Of a stretch of 64,000 bases of DNA, positions 25,497 to 38,066 are shown one piece after another. The stretch comes from Rhynchospora pubera (lineage: Eukaryota; Streptophyta; Magnoliopsida; Poales; Cyperaceae), in assembly GCA_028095005.1 (NCBI GenBank), contig CM051461.1, positions 166,860,610 to 166,924,609 of the forward strand, given 5' to 3'. The notes beneath the pieces were generated by a model, which saw only the letters and a program-made list of their open reading frames with translations, had not been told where the DNA came from and made no database searches. The position numbers and the translations under genes are program-made. Position 1 is the first letter of the stretch. Each line of letters begins with the position of its first letter.

Positions 25497-26557
25497 GCCT
25501 TGAATTACTACATCAGTCCAGCACGATAAAAGCCCTTAACTCTTGTAATACACTTTTGTGTGTTTGTGTGTTTACATGTTTGACACGTAGCCTTTACAGA
25601 ATGCTTGGTGGTTTGTAACACGGTGTCTGTAATTATATAGTATAAAAGCGAAGCACCCTTGTACTTTTCTTTGGACAAACTAGATAGCGGCTATCTAGTG
25701 AAGCACCTTTGTACTTGATCATACAAATTAGACATGTCAACGTCAAGTAGCTAATAACAAATTTTATTTGACATCTCAACTCTCCTAGAGTTTGTGTGCT
25801 AATTTCATTTATTTGGTGGTTTGAATTGGTTGGTAGTTGTGGCTGAAATTTTAAACTAAAACAAAACGCCTTGCAGGCTTAGCAAACAACTGAAAAGAAC
25901 TCGACTGCTTTGCAACTTGCAAGGCAGGGACAGCACCTAAAAATCCAAAGTTGACTGAGTTTTTGGTAATTCGTTTTAAAAGAATTTCGGCATAATTTAT
26001 ATCTGTCTATTTATTTCTTTTACTGACAAAATGACAGGCTATCTCGAAAGCTTTCTTTTTCCTGCAGCCTTCTAATGGAATTTTCCAAAGCTACAAAGCA
26101 TCTTTTCTGTTTACTTGTGTAAATATGCCAAATTACTTGTGTTGTTTTATAAAGTTGATGTGGCACATCTAAATGGACACAATCAAGCGAAAGCCGCAGA
26201 AATGGAAAAAACAATACTTGATGACGGCAAGTAAAATGGGAAAGTAAATGATACCAAAATCAGAACCCAATACATTTCTCATTCTCACAATTTTAGAAAA
26301 GTTGGCTGATACCAAATATGACAATTTTAAGAGTCTTGCACGCCTCAATGAAAAGCAGTGTTGATACATGCACCTATATAATGCACAAATGTTGGTCTTC
26401 TCATGAACTTTAGTGTGGTCGTTAGATTGATTGTTCTAAACTGCTAAAAAGCACAAATGTTGGTTTATCTCACTTCTTGTCAGGTGAGGTTCATTGATAA
26501 TTATTAAGAATAATATATATTTCAAAGCCTGATACTTGAAATGGAATATGTATTGGA
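25497..26557. other. 3' flank of the NERD gene
   Basis: Contains a perfect palindrome, CTAGATAG CGG CTATCTAG, at 25681-25699, flanked by two copies of GAAGCACC(C/T)TTGTACTT (25651 and 25699). No further gene seen. Confidence 0.5.
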
Positions 26558-26945
26558 GTAATGCTAGAATCAAACATATAGGACGTCAAACACGATCCAA
26601 ACGTAGCACATTAAAATTTCAAACGGTCGATCCAAACCACTCAATATGATCTCTATATTAAAATATCTTTGATAATCAAATTTTATATTTTTTCATATTT
26701 TCTAACTATTTTTTTCGAATTTTCAAAATTGAAGGGTTCAGAACTTTTTAGATTGAGCATATTGAAAAATTCCAAAAAAATAGTAAAAAATTTTGAAAAA
26801 ACATAAAATTTGGTCTCCATGAAGATTTTATAACACATAACAATTTGTGCGGTTTGGATCGGTCATTTCAATTTTAAAAATTAAAATTTCATCGCGTTGG
26901 ACAAGTGTACGTGTCCTATATGTTTGACACTAGCAACCCCCTATG
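26558..26945. mobile_element. Foldback MITE
   Basis: The left arm (TAGAATCAAACATATAGGAC, GGTCGATCCAAACCACTCAA) is mirrored on the right (GTGCGGTTTGGATCGGTCAT, GTCCTATATGTTTGACACTA). The inner pattern, an AAATTTTATATTTTT block on the left and ATAAAATTTGGTCTCCAT on the right, is shared with the three elements at 61.5-62.8 kb. Non-coding. Confidence 0.75.
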
Positions 26946-27463
26946 TATTGTCATATAATACATTTGAAAAAAATGATTAAATTTAGTTAAACCATTCAAC
27001 ATGATTTGAACACTTACAACAATCCATATTTTACAACTTTTGATGAATATTTAATGATGCCTAACAGACATGAAGTTTGATTAACTATTAGTTTATCATA
27101 TTATTATTTTCTGTTCTCTGAAAACTAACTTGATCAAAAAAATTCAAAACTGTCAAGATAGAACATTCTAGATAGATCGTAATTCTTTTTTTATTCATGA
27201 CCCTTGTTTTTAACGAAGATAATAAAGATTTTGTAAGGGATTAAAAGAATGGTAATTCATGAACAATACTTATTTACAAAATAATAACTAATAAAACATT
27301 ACCTTGAACACTTTTACTAAAATAAGAACTCACTAAATACATGAGGCAAATTGGCCATGCACAAAATAATACAATCCACTCTCCTAACTTGAAAAACACC
27401 GCCATTTATGAACAAATTTCAAGAATAAAAAGAAAAATGGAAAAAGAAAAGAATACATTTCTT

Positions 27464-30400
27464 TTACTCGTACAATTCCAAATGTGTTCCTTGAGCGAAC
27501 TCCGCCATTATTCTGTTCAACTTCTTGTTCTGGATCCTCTGCTGTTTCAACCCCAACTCATCACTGCAGTATAAAGAGTGCAACGAGAAAAACAATTTAG
27601 CATTACGAGATTTTAAAAAAATGAAACTATAATTAGTAATTAAGCAAACAACCTGAATAGTTTGAAATCAGATATACCTTGGCGGAGGGCAAGGGGCTTT
27701 AGGCACGAGCAGCTGTGCCAGCTTGACGGCATCCTCTGGTAGGCACACCGCATGGTTGAAACAGAGGTACCGACCAAAGGCACAAGGGGTTTCGTACACC
27801 GCAATGTGTGCATCTGCCAGGAAATCTACATCGACTGTCACAAGTACACCATCTTCATACATCTCTGGTGTACCCTTCAGGTACGGATTGGAGGCTGACA
27901 GGCCAGGTCCGGTCACGAGGCCAGCATTAATTGATACCATATCGATGTCCCGATCCATGGCCAATGCCCATGCAGTCTTTTCAGAAAGAGTCTTTGCCAA
28001 AGCGTGCCATAGCTAGATGAGAAAAGGAAAATGTTAGCTTAAGAAAGGAAAAAAAATATTAGAAAGCTGTGCAAGTGCCAGTTGATTGCATCTTGAACTA
28101 AACAGAGTAAATTTGACTTGGAATGAAGCGAAAAAAGAACTTTCTGGTAAAATCATAACGTACAAACACAGAGGACCAGATAACTTAGAAGGGAACTGAA
28201 AATTGTTTCTTATTATTGTCCGATGATTAAAGTTCTTCAATCATGAATTCATGATGTTTGATTTCATCCATAAAAATGGGATTATAAAACTTGTATGGAA
28301 ACGGATTCAATTCTTTCTGTAGGTGATGGCAACAGTTGATCAGAACTTATGTGGGTTAGCTGTTTGCTTGCTCTAGGCAAGTGATAGCTTATCCTTCTGT
28401 CTGTACTCTGTAAAACTCAGGAGGTCAACAACTTTAATAAATGCGAAGTTAGATAGTAGCATTTTGTCGCATCAATCCTTTTCCACAAGCTATATACATA
28501 TTTGATCCACGAGATATATGTACTCTATTTGGATGTAAATTGGTACTTTCATTTTCAATATAAATATATATCATTTTCCATTTAATAAAGAAAACTGCAA
28601 ACCTTTTGATGTCATGCTATAGTACTTTCATTCCATTTATTTAGGGAACCCTTTTAATTATTAAACAAAATATTGTCATATACAATATAATTTCGATGTA
28701 AACATCACAAGAAAAGAATTTTGAACCGAATGGAGTACATGGAGACATGGAGGTTAGGAGATTTACCTTGTTTCAAGGGTGCAATTTGCAAGTAAAGATG
28801 ACTAGAATCAAGTCAAAAATCTCATCTGAATATTTAATTATTTTATTTATAAATTTATAATTAAGCATGTGAGGCATGCATTCAATTTTGAGGCCAGACT
28901 GTTGGCGACTGGGTAGTCGTGAGTCCCTAACTCGTGACTATTCCATGTATAATTTAATATTATAAATTTATAATAAAAAAATAGTATATTTTGTGCTGAC
29001 AGCTAAGCTCCCTATTCGTGGTGAATATGTTACAAACAACCGACAAGAACTGATTTTGAGATTGGAGAATCTTATTTTTAGATAAACTAGATAGAGTCTA
29101 TCTAGGAATATTTTTTACATATAATTAACTCTTTTTTTTTTTTGAAGCAATACATATATTTAACTTTATTTTGTTTTATTTTTCTTTTATTAAATTTCTC
29201 AGAGTTTTTTCTAATTAAATATCTCACAATCTCATGAGATATGGTCTACAGTTGAGTAAGGGATCATTTGATTTTGGCAATCTGTAACTACAAAATAAAA
29301 GAACAGAAGATAGAAATCTGGCAAGCACTTTTTACTTGGTGTATTGAAAGCTGTCGTTAGATGAGTATCTCAAAAAAAAAAAAAAAAAGGCCTGTTGTTA
29401 CTTATTAGATGGGAAGCTCTGAATCTCTGATAGCTCTAATTAACTGACTATTTTATTATGAAAAAGACTTGTTCACGGGGTATTGTTTTCTGTGGCACTC
29501 ATCATGTAGGCCCTCCAAATGTTTTGTACCTCACCCAAAGGCCAAAATATATCAAATCAAATTTGTACGGATTGTATTGGACCAAACTAATTACAAAAAA
29601 AAAAATGTTCTACATCATGCTTAATGCAAACAGATAGCACTCCATTAATGTGTTGTTGTGATAATTTGTTGTTAACAAATATTAAAGAACTTAACAATTA
29701 CATTGTACTTAATGGAATCGTCGGCCTTAGGCTAGGGAATTAGGGAAAAATCAACAAAAAAACACACAAATTGGAGACACATTACTAACTAACCCAGGTT
29801 CTTTTGTTTAAGGGGTATTGTTTATCACTTGTATATCTGATAAGACGGGAAAAAAAAATAACATACTCCTTGATAAATATATAGGAGCTTCATAGAAGAT
29901 ATGTGGCGTATACGTATTAGAAAGGTAATCTAACTAACAGTTTTCCAAGGAATGTGAGAAGTAGGTAATCTAAATCATCTAATTAACAATATGATCATAT
30001 TTAACAAATTATTTACTCATATATTTAGCCTGACTCCGTTGGTTCTAATCTGCCGGTTATTACTCAGGGGACAATCTAACGGCCGGGGTGTTCTAGCAAC
30101 TTCTGCAGAATGGTTTGAAATGCTTTGGTTTTTGGTTGAAATCTAGTGGTGTCAAATTTCTCTTATTTGAAGTTGCGTGTGATTTGAAAAGTTCAATATG
30201 TTTTGGTCTTTGTATCTTACTGCTAGAACATAATAACAATATCTTCGTGGGTATATTATCTTTTAAAATTTTGGAATTCAAAATTTAAAACAATAGTGGT
30301 GGGTCTACTACAATAGTTTGTCCAATTAATCCTATCTGAAACAGTTCACCCACCAAATCATGCCATATGAAACAAAAAGAGTCAAATTATAGTTCCGAGC

Positions 30401-31839
30401 TTTTCGGTATGATTAGAAGTTAATTAGAAAAACTTGATTCAGAAGATGCACACTACAAAAAACTTATGCACACACAAATAACAAATTAATATTGACACCA
30501 TGTATCTCTAAACCAAACAATTTCAAGTTCAAATGGTTAATAAGAAATAGTATATTTACCTTGTACTTGCGACAGAAATTGGGTTCGCTCCAATCCCTCT
30601 CATTGACGTCCACCGAGGACTTCCTGTTTTCCTTCCAGACAACGGCTGTTACCGACGATGTGAAAACAACCCGTTCGATGGTTTCCACCTGTGCGCAAGC
30701 CTCGATCACATTATGTGCAGCTCTGACCTCCACCTCCACCATTAACTCCTATAATATTTTGAAAAAGAAAATCACTCACTCATATTCAATTGAGTTAATT
30801 GTTTTTTTTTTCTTTCAAAAGAAGAAATTCTCATGTGTTGTTATATGTATTCAATGAAAAGTGCACTTTTTAGTTATTTTCACTGTTTGTCTGTTTATTC
30901 AGAAAATTTACTGTTTTCTGAATCGTAGCCATGTGCAATCTTAAATGCTTGGAAATATTCGCAAATTTCAAAGAGAAATAACCAGCTGTGACATTAAATA
31001 TGCCCAGCTCATAAAAGTACTTTTTCCCACAATTTCAGCAAACATGCAGAATATTACCAGCTCAGAAAGTTTAACTAGCTATTTTCAAAATTGTAAACGA
31101 ATTTTTTTTTTTTATGCTAAGCACCCCAAGCAGGGGAAAATTGTAAACGAATTTGAAATGGAAAGTTACAACTGATTAGATGAAAATATTTTTTACTAAG
31201 AATTTAGAAAGTTATATTACTTACTAGTAAAATTATGATCATTCAAGAATATTTCAACAGAAACCACCTGAAAAGTTTTATTTTTCCTTCTAATAGTAAC
31301 ACCTCAGTGTAATTAATAAATTAAATTTACTCACATCATAAGTAGATTGGTCTTGAGATGCCTCATACATGTAGAAGAGACCATAGCAACCTTTTATGGC
31401 ATCGACTATACTCTGATAATCAAACGGGTCAAACCGAAACAACTTCAACTGCTTCTTCTCGCCCAATAGTTTCTTCAATCCATTCAAATCACCTAAATAT
31501 ATATTCAATGAAAAATCAATTACTTAGGTATTATCACACAACAGATGTACCAAAAGGGTTCAGTACTTGATACCCACATCAGTCTTTACAAAAACATATA
31601 TGGTTGAAGTTTGGGAACCAGAAATGGTATACTGGTACTATACCAATCAGGCAAGGTAGCAGTTTCAAACATTCTTGTATTTTCAGAAAGGATTGTGACC
31701 TACTCTGTTTCGAGGTGGCCGCATGGACGGTGTATCCCTGGTTTAGGAGTCTCTCAACAAGAGTTTGACCGAGTGCGCCTGATGCATCCATGACACATAC
31801 TGGTTTTGGGTTCTCGTATACCGGCGGTGCTTGCGGCAT
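27464..31839 (-). CDS. SNL6-like cinnamoyl-CoA reductase-related short-chain dehydrogenase
   Basis: Five exons: 31839-31704, 31492-31335, 30748-30560, 28012-27678 and 27563-27464, phases all agreeing, 305 residues. This is an extended short-chain dehydrogenase fold. A Rossmann nucleotide-binding start is seen at VCVMDASGALGQTL (G21, G24). Family blocks NVIEACAQVETIERVVFTSS (S130 the likely catalytic serine), LWHALAKTLSEKTAWALAMD, VSINAGLVTGPGL and VDVDFLADAHIAVYE follow. Canonical cinnamoyl-CoA reductases have a YxxxK catalytic pair; here the pair is H164 and K168 (HALAK). The Arabidopsis relative At4g30470 has the same change as I remember it, so this is probably a subfamily trait. Substrate and even activity are therefore uncertain; lignin or defence-phenolic roles are inferred from the family only. 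The third intron is 2.5 kb and repeat-filled but the gene appears intact. Confidence 0.9.
28013..30559 (-). other. Large intron of the SNL6-like gene
   Basis: AT-rich, 2547 bp, with A/T runs and no recognisable inserted gene. The segment 28861-29000 contains a short palindromic GTCGTGAGTCCCTAACTCGTGAC motif region. Nothing else of note. Confidence 0.6.
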
Positions 31840-31856
31840 GATGGCTAATTAATCTT

Positions 31857-31895
31857 CTGTGTGTGTGTGTGTGCGCGCGCGTGTGTCTGAGAGTT

Positions 31896-31926
<31 letters not shown>
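31857..31926. repeat. GT and GA microsatellites in the 5' leader
   Basis: (GT)n with an inner (GC)n at 31857-31886, then (GA)n at 31900-31924. Both lie between the start codon and the TATA box of the SNL6-like gene, so they would be in the transcript leader. Confidence 0.85.
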
Positions 31927-31970
31927 GAAGTTAGAGGAATGTTTGGAGAGGTGGGGGTAGGAGAGAGGAG

Positions 31971-31978
31971 TATATAAA
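31971..31978 (-). promoter_or_regulatory. TATA box of the SNL6-like gene
   Basis: TTTATATA on the minus strand about 130 bp upstream of the ATG. Confidence 0.45.
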
Positions 31979-31984
31979 GGGAGG

Positions 31985-32877
31985 AGGGAAGAAAGGCATT
32001 CAAAGGGCGTGGGGGTAGAAGGAGAGAGGGAAGATGAGAAGATGGGTGGTGGGTAGCTGCGTGCTGCTAACCTGAGATGGAGAGCATATTATAAAATATG
32101 TACAAAATTGATTTTGTGGAAAAATTAACTACACATCACACATGTAATTAACAGTATTTGGGTACAGCTTCTACGTATGTGCTATACAGAACTGAGGTAG
32201 CTGGTTAGTCTAGTTAAGACCCGTTGAATTTTAGTTTCTGCTATTTTTTTAAAGATGAGTATTTGTTCAAAACTATTATATATTTGATGGTCTTAATTAC
32301 AGTCTTCGAAATTAAGTCAAGAAATCTTTAAATATTTATAGCTATATTATTAATCTTATGAATTGAATTTGTCTCTCATTTAATTTGTTTGTGTGTCATT
32401 TTAGTTTCATAGCGTCTTTATATTAGACCGCTTCAAATTCCATCATTTTTTAAATTATGTATTATTTCTTGCAATTGCAACAATTATGAAATTAGTTCAT
32501 GGTTATGGAATTCCACGTTAATTAAGTGCCAGCTTAAAAGCTTAATTTGTAATTTACTAGTCATCTACTCTTTGTATTTTTTTATTTTAAGTTGAATTAT
32601 ATGGTTCTAATGTTAGTTTGTATAGTGATGGGAAAAAAAGTGAATTTGCATTCGTTTATTTTCTTAAATTATTTATTGAAATTTTAGATCAAATAGAATA
32701 TATGTCTATATGCTTGTACATATGTCCGACACGTTAGCTAATTTAATCAGCTAGTCCAACCCTTAGGACCAGCAGAATTCAATAACCGCCTTGTTTTTCC
32801 AATTTAGAAAAATATAATATATAACATATTTTTGCTAATTTGATTGGAAGGCTTTGCTTGTGATATTAATTATAATT
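31985..32877. other. Promoter-side spacer, no gene seen
   Basis: AT-rich DNA upstream of the SNL6-like gene with no feature I can support. Confidence 0.5.
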
Positions 32878-32878
32878 G

Positions 32879-32952
32879 ATCGTGGAAAAATGCGAAAAGT
32901 GGTAGAGCGCTCCTCTACTAATTTTCAAAAAAAAAAAATCGTGGAAAAATGC
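32879..32952 (+). mobile_element. Tiny SINE-like insert with 15-bp target duplication
   Basis: A 44-bp insert (32894-32937) is flanked by perfect copies of ATCGTGGAAAAATGC (32879-32893 and 32938-32952). It contains TGGTAGAGCGCTC, which looks like the D-arm/box A of a tRNA, and ends in a run of A. Target duplication plus poly(A) is the mark of LINE-type reverse transcription, so this is read as a heavily shortened tRNA-derived SINE. Confidence 0.7.
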
Positions 32953-33504
32953 TGTTGAGCTGTTGACAATTTTGGAGATGCGACTTCATGCTGATTTCTA
33001 AGTCTCTCGATTTTCAGCTTCAACAAGTAACAAATATCACATATATATTTATCTTGTGTAACTTTTACCGAGTTGTCAATATAATAATAATAATAATAAA
33101 CACAATAAAAATTACAAAAGATAATTAATCTACTGTGATATTCTTATGTCGAAGAAGCTTTTCACAATTGGTGCAGGAAATTAACACTGTACTATATATC
33201 AATTTTTTAACCTCCAATGTTAATTATCATTTTAATAATATAACCTCTAAAGTTAAATATCATTTTGACTATTTATCGCACTATGAAATTTGAACTTTTC
33301 TATTCAAATACCTGTTGCCACAATCGACTTTCTATTACCTAATCCAAAAGTAAACTCCTTTGTTTACTGCCTTTTGAGTTTGGACTTTGTTTCAGTACGT
33401 TTCTATTCAGGCTAGGAAAACAAAAAATTGGAGGATTATTAAGAGAATGGAAATTTAATTAGAGTTCAAGGACAGACCGACAGGGTATCATTTTGCGAAC
33501 AGAC

Positions 33505-34548
33505 CCAAAAATGGAAAATTTTTATCAATGACAAAAATGCCCCTGACAATTTTAAAAAAGACAAAAAAGCTTCTGAAATTTTAAAAAGAGCACAGCTATA
33601 GCGGTAATTGGACTGCCGTAATATCTCAGGCCTATAGCGGAAATGCAATTGCCGCTATAGGCCTTTTTTTTTCTTTTCGGACTGACTGACTGACACCAAT
33701 TTGAATTCGTTTTTTTGAAGAAAAGGTGTTTTGGATTTTCCTCTATAGCGGCAAATGCAATGCCGCTATAGAACTTTTCTTCTTCTTTTTTTTTGCTATA
33801 GCGGCAAATGTGTTTTGTCAGAATAAATAGTTATTATATACTCATTTCAGTCAGAATGCACATCTTTTCAACCGGGATAAATCAATTTAAAAAAATACAA
33901 CTGGGATTATGAGATAAATATTTGTTCCTTTTTTTAAACACCGGCACACTGAAATGACGCTTAAATAATGGTCAAGTTTTAATCAATTATTATGACATAA
34001 TTTTATATATATGTGATTTTATTGCAGCCTGTCACAGCGAAAGATTTTTTAAAAAATGGGCAATCTATGATGGCACAAAAATAATCGGTGTGGTTAGAAA
34101 AAATGAAATTACCAGACCAAACATTTTTGGAAGATTTTCTAAAAAGCGGTGACAATGATAGGCAAAGGCAGGTAAAATTCTGGTACGTGACAAGTGTAGT
34201 CTATTTCTGGTCAAGGTCTCAAGGAGGAAAATTTTTATTAAAGACACCTATAGCGGCAATGCATTTGCCGCTATAGAGGAAAATCCAAAACACCTTTTCT
34301 TCGAAAAACGAATTCAAATTGGTGTCAGTCAGTCAGTCCGAAAAGAAAAAAAAAGGCTTATAGCGGCAATTGCATTGCCGCTATAGGGGGCTATAGCGGT
34401 AATGCTATTACCGCTATAGGCCTGAGATATTACGGCAGTCCAATTACCGCTATAGTTGTGTTCTTTTTAAAATTTCAGAGGCTCTTTTGTCTTTTTTAAA
34501 ATTATCAGGGGTATGTTTGTCATTCATAAAAATTTTCCCCCAAAAATG
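33505..34548. mobile_element. Large inverted repeat built of CTATAGCGG palindromes
   Basis: The left arm, about 33505-33770, and right arm, about 34240-34548, are reverse complements over roughly 270 bases. They include the blocks ACTGACTGACTGACACCAAT and GAAGAAAAGGTGTTTTGGAT. Each arm carries several palindromic modules of the form CTATAGCGG-spacer-CCGCTATAG (near 33596, 33633, 33744, 33797, 34252, 34360, 34391 and 34447). The right arm has one extra module (34389-34419). The 470-bp centre has no convincing gene. This could be a non-autonomous foldback transposon or an inverted duplication of one. No clear target duplication was found. Confidence 0.75.
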
Positions 34549-35551
34549 TATATCAACGTAAAATATATTAAGAAATCCTGGTGCTTAGTGCTTACAGAAA
34601 ATAAAGGTCTGCTCTGTCACTGTCAGAGACTGTGAAGTCTGTGATTGCTTGTTATTTAAAATATCGTAAACATTTGGGGTGCTATATGCAAAAAAAGCAT
34701 GGCATTGATTGTGGAAGATAGGTTGGTTAGGAAAAGAGCAGTAACCAGCATTGCTTCTGGGATATACGCCTAAGTGCCTAACTACCACCGGCTACCATAA
34801 CATCCCTGGGATTTTAGATTGAGGAATAAGTCAGAGTGAGAGAGAGACAAAGGAGAGAGAGTAGCGTAGTTTGACCGAAGGAAGCCCAGAGGAAAGGAGA
34901 AACAAAGAAAAGTAAATAAATGAATAAATAAATAAAACAAAGAAAATATTTTCCGCCCCAATATTAATTATTAAACTGCTAACAGTATATGGTCCATTTT
35001 TAATATTGAAATGATATATTTTATTGTAGTTGAATTGAACTCAATTTTAGTATAATAATTAATATTGGTGCACTCCTTTTTTTTAATAATTATGCACATC
35101 CTTTTTGTTGATGAATAAATTTTGCGGTCCTATAATAGCAACAGACAGAGGGAGGTCTGATTTTTATCAACATCAAAGTTGAATTGATCGACCTTCCAAT
35201 CAGTTTATTTGAGTATATCATAATTTTTTGACTCATGGATCAACTCCTATCAAGTATCAAGCCACGTAATAGTTACTATCAAATATATAATTAAATGGAT
35301 AACTGATGTCCAGGAGGCCCATCAGACTAATTGAGTGACATAAGCCAATGAGTATCGGTTCCTCTTCCTAATAATTTTCCCACAGACAATTGCTTTTGGT
35401 TCATTAGATTCTCTTTTTTAAGTTTTTTTTTTTGTGTTATCATTTTGTTTGTACATTTTACAATATTTTTTTACGGGGTCATATTTTCATAATGTTTTGT
35501 TGTACATATTATAGAAATCCATTAATTAAGAGCAAGATTTTAGAGCCACCA
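34549..35551. other. Spacer, no gene seen
   Basis: AT-rich DNA with a GA-rich patch at 34833-34925. No supportable feature. Confidence 0.5.
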
Positions 35552-35917
35552 CTTGCCACAACTTCATATTTTATCAATATTTAAAAATTATAAAATTCAA
35601 ATGTTGAATTTAAATAGTTGATCTTGTTAAATCAAATGAGCGATATGTTTCTATATAAATTTTATAAAATTTGAAATTAGTTTGATACTTGATCAGGTGG
35701 TCAACAAATGAACGAATCTGGTTAACTATGACTGATTAATTTTAATACGTCATCGTTTAATCACTTAATCGAGTATCAAATTACCTCCAAATTTTATAAA
35801 ACTTATATGAAAATGCATCGCTTGTTAAATTGAACAAGATCAACAGCTTAGATTTGCATTTGAATTTTAAAATTTTAAATATTGATAAAATATGAAGTTA
35901 TGGCAACTTGTGGCAAC
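35552..35917. mobile_element. Foldback MITE, copy 2 of the 2.5 kb family
   Basis: Terminal inverted repeat of TTGCCACAACTTCATATTTT type on the left and its complement (AAATATGAAGTTATGGCAAC) on the right. The inner blocks (TTGATCTTGTTAAATCAAAT, GAGTATCAAATTA) match the element at 2490-2760. Confidence 0.75.
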
Positions 35918-36195
35918 AAAAAATAATATAGAAGCTTGCTCATTCAAGAATGCTCCCATCAATCCGCCTGCACTCTTCGAATTTGATATATTAACTAAGA
36001 GTGTTAATATTTCTAAGTAGTAATGTAGTATTAAAGGACTTTTTATCATAACGTTTCAAATAAAAAATTTATATTCAATTAATTTTAGACACTAAAAATT
36101 TCCTTGAAACGATAATATGTTTTATATAAATTATAAAAAATATTTGTTTAAAAGCTGTTTGATAAATGACCACACGTTCTATTAAAACTATAATT

Positions 36196-37602
36196 GGGGA
36201 AAATTATAAAATTGCCACTCAAAATTGAGAAATTAGAAATTTTCCACTCTAAAATTAATTCTTTTAAAATTATCACCCTAAATTTAATTTACTTAAAAAA
36301 TTACCACTTTTCATTTCTAATTTTTCTTATTGGTCAAATTACCCTCTTCTTTCTATCCCTCCTCCCCCCTTTGTTGAAAGTTGTCGCTGCTTAAGTCCAG
36401 TGGAATTTATGATCAATAAATGGCTGAAGAATGGTAGAATGAGAATAGAAACACACTTGATTTGAACCGGATAAAGAGAGGCTCGCAACAACCGTAGTGT
36501 ATTACAGGTTGCAAGTTCCTTCTTTCATACGATTAGACTTGTCGAACGTGAAATATAAAAGCGGAAACGGCCATTCCCTTTTTGTTTCGTTTACGTTCCG
36601 TTTCGTCAAAAAAAATATATTTCTATTCTGTTTAACACACTGTCCTTCATTTTCTATTATTTTCAGTCCATTTTCGTATTCCGTTTAACGTTACGTTCAT
36701 TTTTTTCGTTTTCGTTTCCATTCTATTTTCAGAAATGAAATTGGTTTTCTCTTTCGTTTAACGTTCCGTTTGAACGAAACAACATGGAAAAGTTCGAAAC
36801 ATAATGAAATTGACAGTTCTACATACAATCACAACAATATGGAAGTCAATCTATTTTAGAAAACAATCAGAGAGAGAAAGCCGAAGAAAGCAAACTTGTA
36901 CTCGTTAGAAAATAGTATGAAATTTAACTATCGATCAAATTAACATTTTTTTTTTGTTCGAGAAATTAACAGAGCAGGGACACAAGCCCCAGCCTTTTAT
37001 TAATAAATTGAATAATTACAAGTAAATAAAGTTAAAAAATTGAAATCGGTCACCTGGCAACCCGTAGTTATAGGATGCTTAACTAAATTGAACTAAAATT
37101 GAAAAAAAAAAAAAGATGTAGATTAAGATGCTTCCATCGGAAATTCCCATTCATAAAGGATCTAATCTACTAGATCCGTGAAAGAGTAAATAATTCTTAT
37201 TTCTAGGACCAACAAACGTTGGCAATATTCATTAATAAAACAAAAACGTGGAAATTTTAGGAAACAAACTTATTACAAATGGAGAGAAAGAAACCTAAGT
37301 CAATAATCTATTGCGAACCAAAGATTAGTACCACCACTCAAAAATAGATTGAACACTGCACTACAAGTTTAATTCTCGATTTTTCGATAGAAGCCTTATG
37401 CAGTTATGCAGAGGCGATTTCAGGGACAGAGGAAGAGAAAGAATTGGGTATTTTGATCAATATGAAAAGTTAGAAATAAAGAGTGACGATTTTCTAAGTA
37501 AATTCAATTTAGGATGGCAATTTTCTAAAAGTTTGTTTTAATGAATGTGGCAAATTTTTTATTTTCTAATTTCGAGGTGGCATATATTTAATTTTCTCTA
37601 AA
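36196..37602. mobile_element. 1.4 kb element with long terminal inverted repeats
   Basis: About 190-base imperfect inverted repeats. The left end runs GAAAATTATAAAATTGCCAC ... TTACCACTTTTCATTTCTAA. The right end is the complement, ending near GGTGGCATATATTTAATTTT. The layout suggests a non-autonomous Mutator-like element. The interior includes a TTTCGTTCCG-rich stretch at 36550-36790 related to 56730-57000. No transposase remains and no exact target duplication was seen. Confidence 0.6.
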
Positions 37603-37906
37603 AATTTATAGGTCCATTTTTTTTCAAAGTCGGTCGTAAAATAAATTTATGTATTGTTAGTATAAATAAAACATATTTCATATGTATATTTTGCGAGTCT
37701 GAGGAAAAGTTCAAAAGATCCAAAGGAATGAAAAACAAATTATGGTGGTCATGAGATTCTTTAGCCTAGATGGCAGACTCGTGTTGGTTAACTAATAGTT
37801 TTGATGTTCTCAAAACTTAATACATTTAAATCTTTTTCATCATTTTGTTTTTCGGATCAAAAGTTCTTTATTGGTTTACAATATCAAAACGCATGAAAAG
37901 ACCTAG

Positions 37907-38066
37907 GGGGCCGTTTGGATTGAAGTGGAAATTTGGGGAATTTTCAATTTCTAGGTATAAATTTATTATAAACAATCCAAACTTTTCACAAAGTTATACA
38001 CTTTCCAATAAATTTATGTTTAGGAATAAAAAATTTCCCAAATTTCTAAGCGATCCAAACGGTCCC
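37907..38066. mobile_element. Tourist-like MITE with TAG target duplication
   Basis: Ends GGGGCCGTTTGG and (complement) GGGACCGTTTGG, flanked by TAG on both sides. The interior contains AATAAATTTATTATAAACAA and TCACAAAGTTATACAC, the signature of this family in the window. Confidence 0.75.
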
